Notes: generated by a model from the sequence alone, not told the origin. Shown: positions 1-9,510, numbered from the stretch's first letter. The stretch is 64,000 bases of DNA from Magnimaribacter sp004214065 (GCA_045563495.1 JBJLJA010000003.1:930001-994000), one strand, 5' to 3'. Program-made: numbers and translations.

Positions 1-1149
1 CATGCCTCATCTAATGGCTATCAAACTGCCTTGTTATGCCCAACCGAAATTCTTGCAGAACAGCATTTCACTTCATTTTCAGATTGGTTTAAAAAATTAG
101 GTATAAAGGTAATGTTGCTTACTGGATCTACGAAAGCAAAAGAAAGAAAAATCATAATAGAAGATCTTGCAGCAGGAAAAATTGATATCTTAATTGGTAC
201 TCATGCAATCTTTCAGTCAGGTATAGAATTTAATAGTCTTGGCTTAACAGTTATTGATGAGCAGCACAGATTTGGTGTGCATCAAAGATTTTCGATGCTG
301 GAAAAAGGAGGAAAAACCAACCAAAGTCCACATCAACTAATCATGACTGCAACACCAATTCCTAGAACATTAGCAATGACAGTTTATGGATCTCTTGAAA
401 CATCTATAATTGATGAACTGCCTCCAGGAAGAAACCCTGTTCAGACATCATCTAGGCCTGATTCGTTTAGAGAAAAAGTTATTAAAAGAGTAGAGGAAGT
501 CTGTTTAACAGGAAAAAGGGCTTATTGGGTTTGTACTTTAATTGAGGACTCTGATGAATTAGAGGCTCAATCAGCGGAAGAGTTATATAAAGAAATATCA
601 AATTCTTTGCCGAAACTTAAAGTTGGTCTTGTACATGGAAGACTCAAAAAAGAACAAAAAGATTCTGTAATAGAGCAATTTAGAAAAGGAGATATTCAAC
701 TTTTGGTTTGTACTACGGTTATAGAAGTTGGCGTTGATGTACCTGAAGCAACTCTGATGATTATAGAAAATCCTGAGAGATTAGGTCTGTCTCAATTACA
801 TCAATTAAGAGGAAGGGTTGGAAGAAAGGCTAACACTGATTCTCATTGTCTTTTGCTCTATAAAGAACCTTTATCTGGATTAGCAGAGGAAAGAATTAAG
901 ACTATGGAAGCTACGAATGATGGCTTCCAAATTGCAGAAAAAGACCTTGAACTTAGAGGTGCTGGTGATATTTATGGCCTAAGACAGTCTGGCTTAATGG
1001 ACCTAAAGATAGCAAATCCAATAAGAGATTCAAGCTTGTTATTGGACGCTCAAAATGAAGCTATTGAATTAGGTAAAAATGAAACAGGATTTGCTAAAAC
1101 ACTTGTAGAAAGGTGGATTGGCAATAGAGTGGACTATTCAGATTCTTAG
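1..1149 (+). CDS. recG: ATP-dependent DNA helicase RecG (5' partial)
   Basis: C-terminal part of RecG, the helicase that remodels stalled replication forks and branched DNA. The frame is open from base 1 (first codon His), so the wedge domain and Walker A lie outside the window and the TTG at 31 is internal. Visible helicase motifs are DEQH (bases 256-267), TATPIPRT and a motif V/VI block ending QLRGRVGR, followed by the family tail with ELRGAGDIYG. Its TAG stop shares the tetranucleotide TTAG with the stop of convergent cmoB. Identification is secure; only completeness is missing. Confidence 0.96.
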   Translation, partial: HASSNGYQTALLCPTEILAEQHFTSFSDWFKKLGIKVMLLTGSTKAKERKIIIEDLAAGKIDILIGTHAIFQSGIEFNSLGLTVIDEQHRFGVHQRFSMLEKGGKTNQSPHQLIMTATPIPRTLAMTVYGSLETSIIDELPPGRNPVQTSSRPDSFREKVIKRVEEVCLTGKRAYWVCTLIEDSDELEAQSAEELYKEISNSLPKLKVGLVHGRLKKEQKDSVIEQFRKGDIQLLVCTTVIEVGVDVPEATLMIIENPERLGLSQLHQLRGRVGRKANTDSHCLLLYKEPLSGLAEERIKTMEATNDGFQIAEKDLELRGAGDIYGLRQSGLMDLKIANPIRDSSLLLDAQNEAIELGKNETGFAKTLVERWIGNRVDYSDS

Positions 1150-2075
1150 TGAGTTTTTTGCAAAATATAAAATTTTCTTTGTGGAGCAGGATAACCTTCT
1201 ACAGTCACAGATTTATCCTCTTCTTTTAAAGCTGATTCAAAAGACTTAAATGGCATCCATTTTGTTTTTCTTTGCTCTGTAAGATTAGTAGCTACTAAAT
1301 CAGTTTCAGCAATTAGCTTCAAATTAAGTTCCTCAAAAATTGAGCTACATCCTCGATGAGTATGAACATAATGAACATTTGGCATTGAAGCGTACCTACC
1401 ATCTTCAGGTACTAAAGCTAATCCATATTCTTCCGTTGCAATAATTGTCTCAAGAATGAGTTTGCCTTCGTTTTTTAGCAAACCTATCAATTTTAATAAA
1501 TGCTCTTTTGGATTTCTCTGATGATACAAAAGGCCCATACTAAAAATTAAATCAAATCTTGTATCTTTTAATCCTGCATCTTCAAGACGTTCCGGAACCA
1601 TTCTTATATTTTCTGTACCAATAAAATGATTTACAGCAGTGAATTGTGATACGTGCATTAAATTTGGCTCTAAACAAAGTACCTGATTTGCACCCATACC
1701 TAACATTCTAAAAGCGTAATATCCGTTGCCAGACCCTACATCTAGAATTGACTTACCTGATAAATCAAGGCTTAGTTCTTGGAATCGTTTCCACTTTCTT
1801 GCTGAATCCCATTCACTATCAATAAAAATATCATTGATCCTAAAAGGCCCCTTCCTCCAAGGCATAAGCTGCAAAAATAACTCCTCTATTTCATTGTCCT
1901 GATCAGATCGAAAATCCACAGTCACTTCATCAGTCAAATGAATCTTGGCCTCTTTAATCTCAGGCAGGTCATTAAAAACATTTAACCAACTTTCTATCCT
2001 CTTATCCTTCTTATTACCAAAAGGTAAAGTTGTGTATTGGCGAGACAGTAGTTCTACTTCTTCAGATATAAACAT
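1146..2075 (-). CDS. cmoB: tRNA U34 carboxymethyltransferase CmoB
   Basis: Transfers the carboxymethyl group of carboxy-SAM to 5-hydroxyuridine at tRNA position 34, giving cmo5U in tRNAs that read split codon boxes. The 309-residue protein is close to the usual 320. It has the WRKGPF segment (residues 73-78) and a Rossmann SAM-site DVGSGNGYY (112-120) typical of CmoB. It lies 2 nt after cmoA on the same strand, so substrate maker and user are co-transcribed. The C-terminus overlaps the recG stop by 4 bp. Confidence 0.96.
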   Translation of the reverse strand: MFISEEVELLSRQYTTLPFGNKKDKRIESWLNVFNDLPEIKEAKIHLTDEVTVDFRSDQDNEIEELFLQLMPWRKGPFRINDIFIDSEWDSARKWKRFQELSLDLSGKSILDVGSGNGYYAFRMLGMGANQVLCLEPNLMHVSQFTAVNHFIGTENIRMVPERLEDAGLKDTRFDLIFSMGLLYHQRNPKEHLLKLIGLLKNEGKLILETIIATEEYGLALVPEDGRYASMPNVHYVHTHRGCSSIFEELNLKLIAETDLVATNLTEQRKTKWMPFKSFESALKEEDKSVTVEGYPAPQRKFYILQKTH

Positions 2076-2077
2076 AC

Positions 2078-2809
2078 TTATTTTAAAAATTTGAAAGTTC
2101 TAAAATTTAAGTTAGATAGGATTTTCTCTGAATTAATAAACCCAGCCTTTTTAGCACGAAGAATATGATCTTCTTCACATTCTGTTAACAGGACACCTTC
2201 TAAAGAATCTCTCTTTCCTGAAATTTCAAGATCTGAATACCCATTAGAAGATTTAAACTTATGATGTGTTTTAAAAATTCTTTCACTTTCAAAATTATTC
2301 TTATGATGAATTTTCTCTGAAAGAATTAAGATACCTCCAGGCAAGAGTGCATTATAAATTTTCTCTAAAAGTGTGTCTCTTTGCTCTAAATCTAAAAATT
2401 GAATTACATAATTTACAACAACTATTGAAGCATCGCTTAAGCTACTATCCATAATATCTTCACATATAAACTTGATATGGAAAGATTCTGTTAAATTTTT
2501 AAATCTGCGCTCGCACTCTTCTATCATGGCTTCAGAATTATCAATTGCTGTAACTTTCGCATCCTTCGCACCTTGAAGTATTGATAAGCTTGAAGCACCT
2601 AGGGAACAGCCTACATCGTAGCAATTCGTATTAGATTGATAATATCTTCTGGCATTATGAGCAATTAAACTTAAGCTTGTTTTGTAACCAGGAACTGACC
2701 TGTCGATCATATCTTCAAATACTTCTGTTACTTCTTGATTGAAAGTGAAAGGCAAACCACTTAAATTACCTCCTTCAAAAATATTATCCTGCTTTCCCAT
2801 GTGAGCCAT
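2078..2809 (-). CDS. cmoA: carboxy-S-adenosyl-L-methionine synthase CmoA
   Basis: Makes carboxy-SAM from SAM and prephenate for CmoB. The 243-residue length fits the family. The SAM fold motif YDVGCSLGASS sits at residues 64-74, preceded by the family-typical N-terminal FTFN and VFEDMIDRSVPGY stretches. Two starts are possible, Met1 at 2809 and Met4 at 2800; I keep the longer one. It opens the cmoA-cmoB pair and is divergent from the acetyltransferase gene with only 21 bp between starts, so their promoters must overlap coding DNA. Confidence 0.95.
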   Translation of the reverse strand: MAHMGKQDNIFEGGNLSGLPFTFNQEVTEVFEDMIDRSVPGYKTSLSLIAHNARRYYQSNTNCYDVGCSLGASSLSILQGAKDAKVTAIDNSEAMIEECERRFKNLTESFHIKFICEDIMDSSLSDASIVVVNYVIQFLDLEQRDTLLEKIYNALLPGGILILSEKIHHKNNFESERIFKTHHKFKSSNGYSDLEISGKRDSLEGVLLTECEEDHILRAKKAGFINSEKILSNLNFRTFKFLK

Positions 2810-2830
2810 TGTAAAATCTAATGCCTAAAT

Positions 2831-3274
2831 ATGCCTAATTACTCAATAAAATCTCCAGAAAATAAAGAAGAGTGGGATAGTTATCTTTTGTTCAGGTGGG
2901 AAGTTCTCAGAAAACCTCTGGGCATGTCAAAAGACTCACTGGCCGATTCTATTGAAGACGAAAGTTTTCACTTGATGGGAATAGATGAAGAAAAAAATGT
3001 CATTGCATCTGGTAGAGTTCATTTTAATTCTAAAAATGAAGCTCAGATTAGGTATATGGCAGTAGATGAGAACTTTAAAAGAAAAGGTGTCGGTACTGAA
3101 ATTGTTAAAGAACTTGAAAATTATGCTATATCTAAAGGCATAGTAAATATGATTTTAAATGCGCGAGAAAACGCAATAAGTTTCTATTTAAGTCTTGGTT
3201 ATGAAGAAGTAGGCCCATATCAGTCTGATACAGGCATACCTCACAAGACTATGAAAAAGAGCCTAGTATCCTAA
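2831..3274 (+). CDS. GNAT family N-acetyltransferase
   Basis: A 147-residue single-domain GNAT acyltransferase. The acetyl-CoA pyrophosphate loop is KRKGVG at residues 83-88 after a beta-strand IRYMAV, and a C-terminal ARENAISFYLSLGYEEVG segment is the usual GNAT motif B. The protein resembles the ElaA/YitI group that carries an N-terminal LLFRWEVLRKPLG segment, but the substrate cannot be read from sequence. An ATG at 2821 is followed by a stop, so the start at 2831 is the only sensible one. The stop overlaps that of hppA in the sequence CTAA. Confidence 0.85.
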   Translation: MPNYSIKSPENKEEWDSYLLFRWEVLRKPLGMSKDSLADSIEDESFHLMGIDEEKNVIASGRVHFNSKNEAQIRYMAVDENFKRKGVGTEIVKELENYAISKGIVNMILNARENAISFYLSLGYEEVGPYQSDTGIPHKTMKKSLVS

Positions 3275-5277
3275 AGTAAAGGTGCAATTACCAAACTAAC
3301 AATTGCCATCACATTAATTAAGATATTCATAGAAGGTCCAGATGTGTCCTTAAAAGGGTCACCTACAGTATCACCAACTACAGCAGCCGAGTGAGTATCG
3401 GTTCCTTTACCTCCAAGATTTCCTTTTTCTATGTACTTTTTAGCATTATCCCAAGCGCCTCCGGCATTTGCCATGAAAAGTGCCATTAATACACAAACTA
3501 GCAGCCCCCCTGCAAGCATTCCACCCAAAGCTTCAGCGCCAATGCCTAGTCCAACCAAAGGAGGAGCAGACACTGCAATGATTCCTGGCAGTAACATTTT
3601 CTTCAAAGCAGCTGCAGTGGCTATATCAACGCATTTAGCTGTATCAGGCTCAGCATTGCCTTCAAGAAGTCCTGGAATTTCTTTAAATTGCCTTCTTATT
3701 TCATTAATCATTTCAAATGCAGCATCCCCAACAGCTGTCATAGTTATCGAAGCTATCAAGAAAGGTATAGCACCACCAATAAATATTCCTATGAGAACTA
3801 TTGGGTTTGATAGTATAAGCTCCAGCGGTTCGGCTCTATTTGCAGAAACTGTTTCAACAAATGCGGAGATAATTGCTAGAGCTGCTAAGGCAGCAGCTCC
3901 TATAGCAAAACCTTTACCTATGGCAGCCGTAGTATTACCTTGTTCATCTAACTCATCTGTAATCACTCTAGTTTCAGCTGGCATACCAGCCATTTCTGCA
4001 ATTCCTCCTGCGTTATCAGCAACAGGTCCATATGCATCTATTGCCATTGTAATACCGACTGTAGATAACATACCTACTGCGGCAATACCTACGCCATAAA
4101 GCCCTGTTAATTCAGTTGAAATAAAGATAATAAGAATGATACAAGCTATAGGAAGTACGACAGATTGCATGCCTACTGAGAGACCTGTGATCATGACAGT
4201 AGCAGAACCAGTTTGTCCAGCTTCCGCTATCTTAATTACAGGACTAGATCCTGTGTAATATTCAGTAATTAAACCAATTGCTATCCCCCCTACTGAGCCA
4301 CAAACTACGGCCAACCATACATCGACACCATTAGTTCCAACTAAAGCATTGGTTAAAAAATAAGCAGCAATGATGAAGATTAATGGTGCTCCCATAGTTC
4401 CCCATCTCATAGCATTGGCTGGTGAGGATTTTGAAAATAGTCTTACTATAACGATTCCTAGAATAGATGCTATTAAACCTATTGAGGCTAAAGCCAAAGG
4501 TAAAAACATCATTCCATCTTTATCTGCTTGAGAAAATTCAGAGGTTATTAGGTAGGTCGAAGCTATAGCTATACAAGCAACCATAGACCCACAATAGGAT
4601 TCGAATATATCTGATCCCATTCCAGCTATATCTCCTACATTGTCTCCTACATTGTCTGCTATTACTCCTGGATTCCTAGGATCATCTTCTGGAATACCTG
4701 CTTCAACTTTTCCTACCAGATCTGCACCGACATCAGCACTTTTTGTATAGATTCCTCCACCAACTCTTGAGAAGAGCGCAACGATGGAAGCACCCATAGC
4801 GAAGCCTTCAATAGAGTGAGCATCACCGCTTAACACATAAAAAAGAGTTCCAAGACCTATCAGACCAAGAGAAGCCACACACAGACCCATTATCGAGCCC
4901 CCGTAAAATGCAACTGATAATGCTGCTTCTGCACCTGATTCAGAAGCTGCTGTTGCTGTTCTTACATTAGCTTTTGTAGCTGAATACATACCTATCCAAC
5001 CAGCGACAGAAGAAGACAAAGCACCTGCAAAGACAGCTATAGCAGTTCCTTCACCCAAGGAAAGCCACACCAGGACTATGACCACTAAAGCAAAAATACT
5101 TAAATAGGTATATTCGGTCTTCATAAATGTCATTGCGCCTAGATGTATTTGATCACCAATTTTCTTAACACTTTCATCCCCCTCTGGGAACCTAGTAACA
5201 ACTACATATATGCCTAGGGCAACTAACAGTCCCAAAACACCCAATAAAGGTGGTAAATAAAGATAACTTTCTAACAT
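3271..5277 (-). CDS. hppA: membrane-bound K+-dependent ion-pumping pyrophosphatase
   Basis: Couples hydrolysis of pyrophosphate to export of Na+ and/or H+ across the inner membrane. The 668 residues contain about 16 membrane helices and the conserved acidic sites DNVGDNVGDIAGMGSD (208-223), DAYGPVADNAGG (414-425) and GDTVGDPFKDTSG near the C-terminus. At the potassium-dependence site the protein reads GNTTAAIGKG (447-456), with Ala451/Gly454. K+-independent H+ pumps have Lys/Thr there, so this is the K+-dependent type; whether it moves Na+, H+ or both is not decided by what I can read. A strong TGAGGAG ribosome site precedes the ATG. It lies 72 bp downstream of the symporter gene on the same strand. 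Confidence 0.95.
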   Translation of the reverse strand: MLESYLYLPPLLGVLGLLVALGIYVVVTRFPEGDESVKKIGDQIHLGAMTFMKTEYTYLSIFALVVIVLVWLSLGEGTAIAVFAGALSSSVAGWIGMYSATKANVRTATAASESGAEAALSVAFYGGSIMGLCVASLGLIGLGTLFYVLSGDAHSIEGFAMGASIVALFSRVGGGIYTKSADVGADLVGKVEAGIPEDDPRNPGVIADNVGDNVGDIAGMGSDIFESYCGSMVACIAIASTYLITSEFSQADKDGMMFLPLALASIGLIASILGIVIVRLFSKSSPANAMRWGTMGAPLIFIIAAYFLTNALVGTNGVDVWLAVVCGSVGGIAIGLITEYYTGSSPVIKIAEAGQTGSATVMITGLSVGMQSVVLPIACIILIIFISTELTGLYGVGIAAVGMLSTVGITMAIDAYGPVADNAGGIAEMAGMPAETRVITDELDEQGNTTAAIGKGFAIGAAALAALAIISAFVETVSANRAEPLELILSNPIVLIGIFIGGAIPFLIASITMTAVGDAAFEMINEIRRQFKEIPGLLEGNAEPDTAKCVDIATAAALKKMLLPGIIAVSAPPLVGLGIGAEALGGMLAGGLLVCVLMALFMANAGGAWDNAKKYIEKGNLGGKGTDTHSAAVVGDTVGDPFKDTSGPSMNILINVMAIVSLVIAPLL

Positions 5278-5349
5278 TTTTTCTCCTCAAAAAATTGGAA
5301 TACTCTTTCTCAGCGCGTAGTCTAACGGTATAGCTGTTTAATTAAAATA

Positions 5350-6612
5350 TTAATTTTTTGCATGAAAAGTATCTGAATCAAATTCATCTTCAGATACCGC
5401 AACTACACAAGAAACCATTGCGTCACCACATACATTCACTGCAGTACGAGTCATATCTAACAACCTATCTACACCTATTATTAGCGCTATGCCTTCAACA
5501 GGTAATCCAACTTGTTCAAGAACCATTGCCAACATAATGAGACCTACACCTGGAACTCCTGCTGTACCTATTGATGCCAATGTAGCAGTTAAAATAACCA
5601 TCAAATAATCAATCATCGAAAGATCAATATTGTAGGCTTGAGATATAAATACAGTCGCTATACCTTGCATGATAGCGGTACCATCCATATTGATAGTAGC
5701 GCCGAGAGGTACAGTAAAAGAACCTATAGAAGATCTAACTCCGAGGTTGTTCTTAACAGTGTCTAGTGTTACCGGCATTGTTGCACTACTTGACGAAGTG
5801 CTGAAAGCAAAAACTGCAAGCGATCTAACTTTCATAAAGAATCTAATTGGATTGAGTCTCGCTAAAAGAGATAAAAGACTGCCATATGTTACAAAAGCAT
5901 GAAAAATTAAAACAAAAACAAGTAAAAAGAAGTATTTTGCTAAATCTGCAATCATGCCAAATCCTTGGACAGCAAATAGGGAAAACAGTAGTGCAAAAAT
6001 ACCATAAGGTGCAAGTTCAATCAGCATTCTAACTAGGTTTAAGATAACGTTATTTATTAGCTCAAAAGAATTTTTGAGTGAATCCCCGGCAGATCCTAAA
6101 CTTTTTAATGCAATACCAAATAAAAGAGAAAAGACAATGATTTGGAGCATATTTCCCTCTGCCATTGCCGCTACAGGATTAGTAGGAAAAATATTAATTA
6201 GTACTTCTTTTAAGGAAGGTGCTGCAGTAGATTCAAATGCCGTCGGTAAAGCAAGGTCTATACCAATACCAGGCTTAAATATTAAGGCAAATGTTAATGC
6301 AACTGATATAGCTATAGCTGTTGTTAAAAGGTATAAGGATAAAGTTTTGAGACTGATTGTCCCTATTCTGGAAGTTGAAGAGATCGATACAACACCACAA
6401 ACAAGAGAGAAAAAAACTAAGGGCACAATAACTAATCTTAATGAAGCTATGAAAATTTGACCTACAACATCCAATAATCCTTCAGTAAAAAAATCTATGA
6501 GTATTAATTGCCCTATTTCTCCTAGAAAACCTGCGTCATTGATTAATTTTAATAAAACGCCTCCCGCCATAGCCAAAACCATGGATAAAATAATTCTAGA
6601 AGTAAGACTCAT
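5350..6612 (-). CDS. dicarboxylate/amino acid:cation symporter (DAACS family)
   Basis: A 420-residue sodium- or proton-coupled symporter of the GltP/DctA family for glutamate, aspartate or C4-dicarboxylates at the inner membrane. Family hallmarks are the serine-rich re-entrant loop STSSSSATMP (hairpin 1), NMDGTAIMQG in helix 7 and the TAGVPGVG loop of hairpin 2. It starts 3 nt after the rubredoxin stop and precedes hppA, so the three may be one transcript. The exact substrate is not readable; the family assignment is firm. Confidence 0.92.
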   Translation of the reverse strand: MSLTSRIILSMVLAMAGGVLLKLINDAGFLGEIGQLILIDFFTEGLLDVVGQIFIASLRLVIVPLVFFSLVCGVVSISSTSRIGTISLKTLSLYLLTTAIAISVALTFALIFKPGIGIDLALPTAFESTAAPSLKEVLINIFPTNPVAAMAEGNMLQIIVFSLLFGIALKSLGSAGDSLKNSFELINNVILNLVRMLIELAPYGIFALLFSLFAVQGFGMIADLAKYFFLLVFVLIFHAFVTYGSLLSLLARLNPIRFFMKVRSLAVFAFSTSSSSATMPVTLDTVKNNLGVRSSIGSFTVPLGATINMDGTAIMQGIATVFISQAYNIDLSMIDYLMVILTATLASIGTAGVPGVGLIMLAMVLEQVGLPVEGIALIIGVDRLLDMTRTAVNVCGDAMVSCVVAVSEDEFDSDTFHAKN

Positions 6613-6615
6613 AAG

Positions 6616-6801
6616 TTAATCTATTTCTACCATCTCGAAATCCTCTTTGCCAACTCCACAGTCAGGACAAATCCAGTCTTCTGGTACATCTTCCCATTTT
6701 GTTCCAGGCTCAATACCATCATCAGGCCAACCTTCTTCTTCATCATAAATTAGTCCGCAAACAATACATTCCCACTTTTTCAATGCATACTCCTTAGTCA
6801 A
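6616..6801 (-). CDS. rubredoxin
   Basis: Small one-iron electron carrier of 61 residues. The Fe(Cys)4 site is formed by Cys12-x2-Cys15 and Cys45-x2-Cys48, with the usual GWPDDGIEPGTKWEDVP core between them. Possible partners include a reductase of the type encoded at 32691, or an alkane- or oxygen-linked redox enzyme elsewhere; neither link is shown here. It is the first gene of a tight minus-strand run with the symporter gene (3-nt gap) and is divergent from ubiA, 75 bp away. Confidence 0.96.
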   Translation of the reverse strand: MTKEYALKKWECIVCGLIYDEEEGWPDDGIEPGTKWEDVPEDWICPDCGVGKEDFEMVEID

Positions 6802-6876
6802 AAAAAGACATTCTAACTCAACTTTATTATCAACTTAGACTAAAGTATCAATCTTCTGCAAAAGTATTCAATACCA

Positions 6877-7737
6877 ATGTTACAAAGAGAGAAATATTTT
6901 AGTCTTTTTAAATTAATGAGAGCCGATAAGCCAATCGGTACTGCGCTTTTGTTGTGGCCCACTCTAACTGCTTTCTTCATACTGACCAATGGAAACCCTG
7001 ATTTTGTTCTGGTAGTTTTATTTATAATAGGAACCTTTCTTATGCGATCTGCAGGTTGTGTAATAAATGATTACTTCGATAAAGATTTTGATGGGAAAGT
7101 CGATCGCACTAAAGATAGACCGATAGTTACCGGAGAGATTAGCCCCAAAGAAGCATTAGTCTTGTTTGCAGTATTGGTATTATCTTCAACTTCTTTACTG
7201 TTATGGATGAATCCATTTACTTTTTATATTGCCGTGATTGGTTTTGCTTTAGCAACCATATACCCACTTAGTAAAAGGTTTTTTTCAGTACCACAAGTAT
7301 TTTTAGGTTTGGCTTTTTCGTGGGGAATAATGATGGTATCTGCTGCTGAATTGAATGAGATAAACACAACAAGTCTTTTATTATTTGGTTCATGTTTTTT
7401 TTGGATTATTGCATATGATACTGCTTATGCGCTTTGCGATAAGGATGATGATCTCAATTTAGGAATAAATTCTTCTGCAATAGCTTTAGGAGAAAATGTT
7501 GTTATCTTCTTTTTCCTATTTCATACAATCTCATTATTTATATTACTTTATGTAGGATTCTCATTAAGTTTTCATCCTAGTTTTTACTTTTTTGCACTCA
7601 TGGCATTTATCTTAGCCATCTATCAATGTTTTCTTATCAAAGAACAGGAAAGCAAACAGTGCTTAAAGGCCTTCAAAAATAATAACTGGCTCGGCCTTAC
7701 TATTTTTCTAGGTTCTATCATGGGTGTTTCTTTATGA
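6877..7737 (+). CDS. ubiA: 4-hydroxybenzoate octaprenyltransferase UbiA
   Basis: Membrane prenyltransferase of ubiquinone synthesis that attaches the isoprenoid tail to 4-hydroxybenzoate. The 286-residue protein has about eight membrane helices. The first Mg-diphosphate motif, NDYFDKDFDGKVDRTKDRP, lies at residues 64-82, and the second, YDTAYALCDKDDD, lies in the central part. The N-terminal MRADKPIGT segment is family-typical. Its TGA stop overlaps the ATG of the next gene (ATGA), indicating translational coupling. Confidence 0.94.
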   Translation: MLQREKYFSLFKLMRADKPIGTALLLWPTLTAFFILTNGNPDFVLVVLFIIGTFLMRSAGCVINDYFDKDFDGKVDRTKDRPIVTGEISPKEALVLFAVLVLSSTSLLLWMNPFTFYIAVIGFALATIYPLSKRFFSVPQVFLGLAFSWGIMMVSAAELNEINTTSLLLFGSCFFWIIAYDTAYALCDKDDDLNLGINSSAIALGENVVIFFFLFHTISLFILLYVGFSLSFHPSFYFFALMAFILAIYQCFLIKEQESKQCLKAFKNNNWLGLTIFLGSIMGVSL

Positions 7738-8897
7738 AGATTAATTTTTTAGATTCTATAGAAGAAATAACAAAAGATGACTGGGATGCCGTTCTAAAAA
7801 ATAAATATCCCTTTTTAAAATATGATTTTCTTAAAGCCCTGGAGACAACTAAATGTGTGTCAGCGGAACAAGGATGGTCGCCCTTGCATATAGTGGTTTC
7901 AGAGAACAAGAAGATAATCGCAGTTATGCCTCTTTATATAAAAACTGATTCTCAAGGAGAATTTATTTTTGATTGGTCATGGGCTGATGCCTACTATCGA
8001 AACGGGCTAGAATATTATCCGAAGCTAGTTAGCTCTATTCCATTTACTCCTGCTAGCGGTCCTAGAATTTTGATGGCAGAAGAAAAAAGAAGTCCTGAGA
8101 TAGTTAAGGCAATCTCTGATGCTTTAAAGCAGATTTCAGAAGATAATAATTTCTCTAGTGTTCATGTTCTGCTCCCTGAAAAAAAAGAAATAGAAAATTT
8201 CTCAAACGAAGATTTCAGCTTAAGAACTAGCTATTCATTTCATTGGTTCAATAAAAGTTATAAAAATTTTGATCAGTTCCTAGATGATATGACGTCGCGA
8301 CAAAGAAAAAATATAAGGAAGGAAAGAGCAAAAATTACTGACCAAGGTATCAGTGTTTTGAAAATTACGGGAGATGAAATAACCACAGAAATGATTGAAA
8401 CTTTCTATCAATTCTACCAAGTTACCTACTTAAAAAGAGGAATGCGAGGTTATTTGAACTTTGATTTTTTTAAAAAAATAATAGAATTAATTCCCGAATC
8501 AATATTATTAGTAATGGCTAAGAATAGTATTGGAGAGTATGTAGCAGGCGCTTTAAACTTTTTTGATGATAAAAAACTTTATGGAAGATATTGGGGATGT
8601 CTGGAGGAATATGATTCTCTTCATTTTGAGACTTGCTACTATCAAGGCATAGAATTTTGTATTGCAGAAAACTTAGAATCTTTTGATCCAGGTGTTCAAG
8701 GTGAGCATAAAATTAAAAGAGGATTTTGTCCTATAGAAACTTATTCGGCCCATTGGATTAAAGATATCAGATTTAAAGAGGCTATTGATGATTTTCTTGA
8801 TAGAGAAAGGGAGCATGTGCTTGAGTATAACTTTGACAGAAGAGCTCTTCTTCCATTTAAAAAAGAAGTAACTTTAGATTTATATGACAGGCTTTAA
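7734..8897 (+). CDS. COG3146-type predicted N-acyltransferase (DUF482)
   Basis: A 387-residue protein of the COG3146/DUF482 family, which is related to FemAB-like GNAT acyltransferases often labelled peptidoglycan biosynthesis proteins. Characteristic stretches are FDWSWADAYYRNG, PFTPASGPRIL, RQRKNIRKER and a C-terminal HKIKRGFCPIETYSAHWI. No biochemical function is established for most members. It is translationally coupled to ubiA and overlaps the start of the DNA glycosylase gene by 14 nt. Family is clear, role unknown. Confidence 0.85.
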   Translation: MKINFLDSIEEITKDDWDAVLKNKYPFLKYDFLKALETTKCVSAEQGWSPLHIVVSENKKIIAVMPLYIKTDSQGEFIFDWSWADAYYRNGLEYYPKLVSSIPFTPASGPRILMAEEKRSPEIVKAISDALKQISEDNNFSSVHVLLPEKKEIENFSNEDFSLRTSYSFHWFNKSYKNFDQFLDDMTSRQRKNIRKERAKITDQGISVLKITGDEITTEMIETFYQFYQVTYLKRGMRGYLNFDFFKKIIELIPESILLVMAKNSIGEYVAGALNFFDDKKLYGRYWGCLEEYDSLHFETCYYQGIEFCIAENLESFDPGVQGEHKIKRGFCPIETYSAHWIKDIRFKEAIDDFLDREREHVLEYNFDRRALLPFKKEVTLDLYDRL

Positions 8898-9510
8898 AAC
8901 TTTAGATAAAAACACATTACAAGAGGGATTCCTGTATCTATCTAAAAAGGAACCAGAATTTAAGAGGATACTTATAGAAAAAAATTACAAAATTAATCCT
9001 TTCAATAAAGCAGATGGTTTTGAGGGATTAATAAGCCTGATAGTTGAACAGCAATTATCAGTAGCTTCTGCCAAAGCTATTTTTGGAAGACTAAAAGATC
9101 TAGTGAAACCATTTAAACCAATCAAATTCTTAGCTATTGATCCACAGGAATTTAAAAAGGCTGGATTGAGTAAACAGAAGATAGATTATTGTAACGGGAT
9201 TGCAAATAAAATTATTAATAAAGAATTAAATCTAAAAGAGCTCACAGACAAAGAAGACTCTGAAGTCATTACAGAACTAACAAAGATTAAAGGAATTGGG
9301 GAATGGACAGCACAATGTTATCTGATGGCCTGTTTAAAAAGACTAGATGCTTGGCCTTCTTCCGATTTAGGTCTCTTAGTCGCCATACAAAGACTAAAAG
9401 GTCTAAAAAATAGACCAGATTATTTGACAATAGAAAAAATGTCAGAACCCTGGTCTCCCTATAGATCAATAGCTGCGTTAATATTGTGGTCAACATATGA
9501 CAAAGACTAA
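8884..9510 (+). CDS. DNA-3-methyladenine glycosylase II-like (HhH-GPD)
   Basis: Base-excision-repair glycosylase of the AlkA type, 208 residues, without the extra N-terminal domain of E. coli AlkA. The helix-hairpin-helix is LTKIKGIGEWTAQ (132-144) and the catalytic aspartate is Asp161 in WPSSDLGL, matching AlkA Asp238. There are no iron-sulfur cysteines, unlike MutY/Nth. It overlaps both neighbours (14 nt at the start, 14 nt at the end), so the stretch from ubiA to the DUF1249 gene reads as one operon. Confidence 0.88.
   Translation: MTGFKTLDKNTLQEGFLYLSKKEPEFKRILIEKNYKINPFNKADGFEGLISLIVEQQLSVASAKAIFGRLKDLVKPFKPIKFLAIDPQEFKKAGLSKQKIDYCNGIANKIINKELNLKELTDKEDSEVITELTKIKGIGEWTAQCYLMACLKRLDAWPSSDLGLLVAIQRLKGLKNRPDYLTIEKMSEPWSPYRSIAALILWSTYDKD

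Noticed and set aside
3431..4099. 222-codon open frame opposite hppA
   Set aside because: It lies wholly antisense to a conserved gene, has low-complexity Ser/Ala/Ile/Pro content and no ribosome site; a shadow of hppA codon use.
5311..5336. tRNA-like string GCGCGTAGTCTAACGG before hppA
   Set aside because: Only about 25 nt resemble a tRNA D-arm; there is no acceptor stem, anticodon arm or T-arm.
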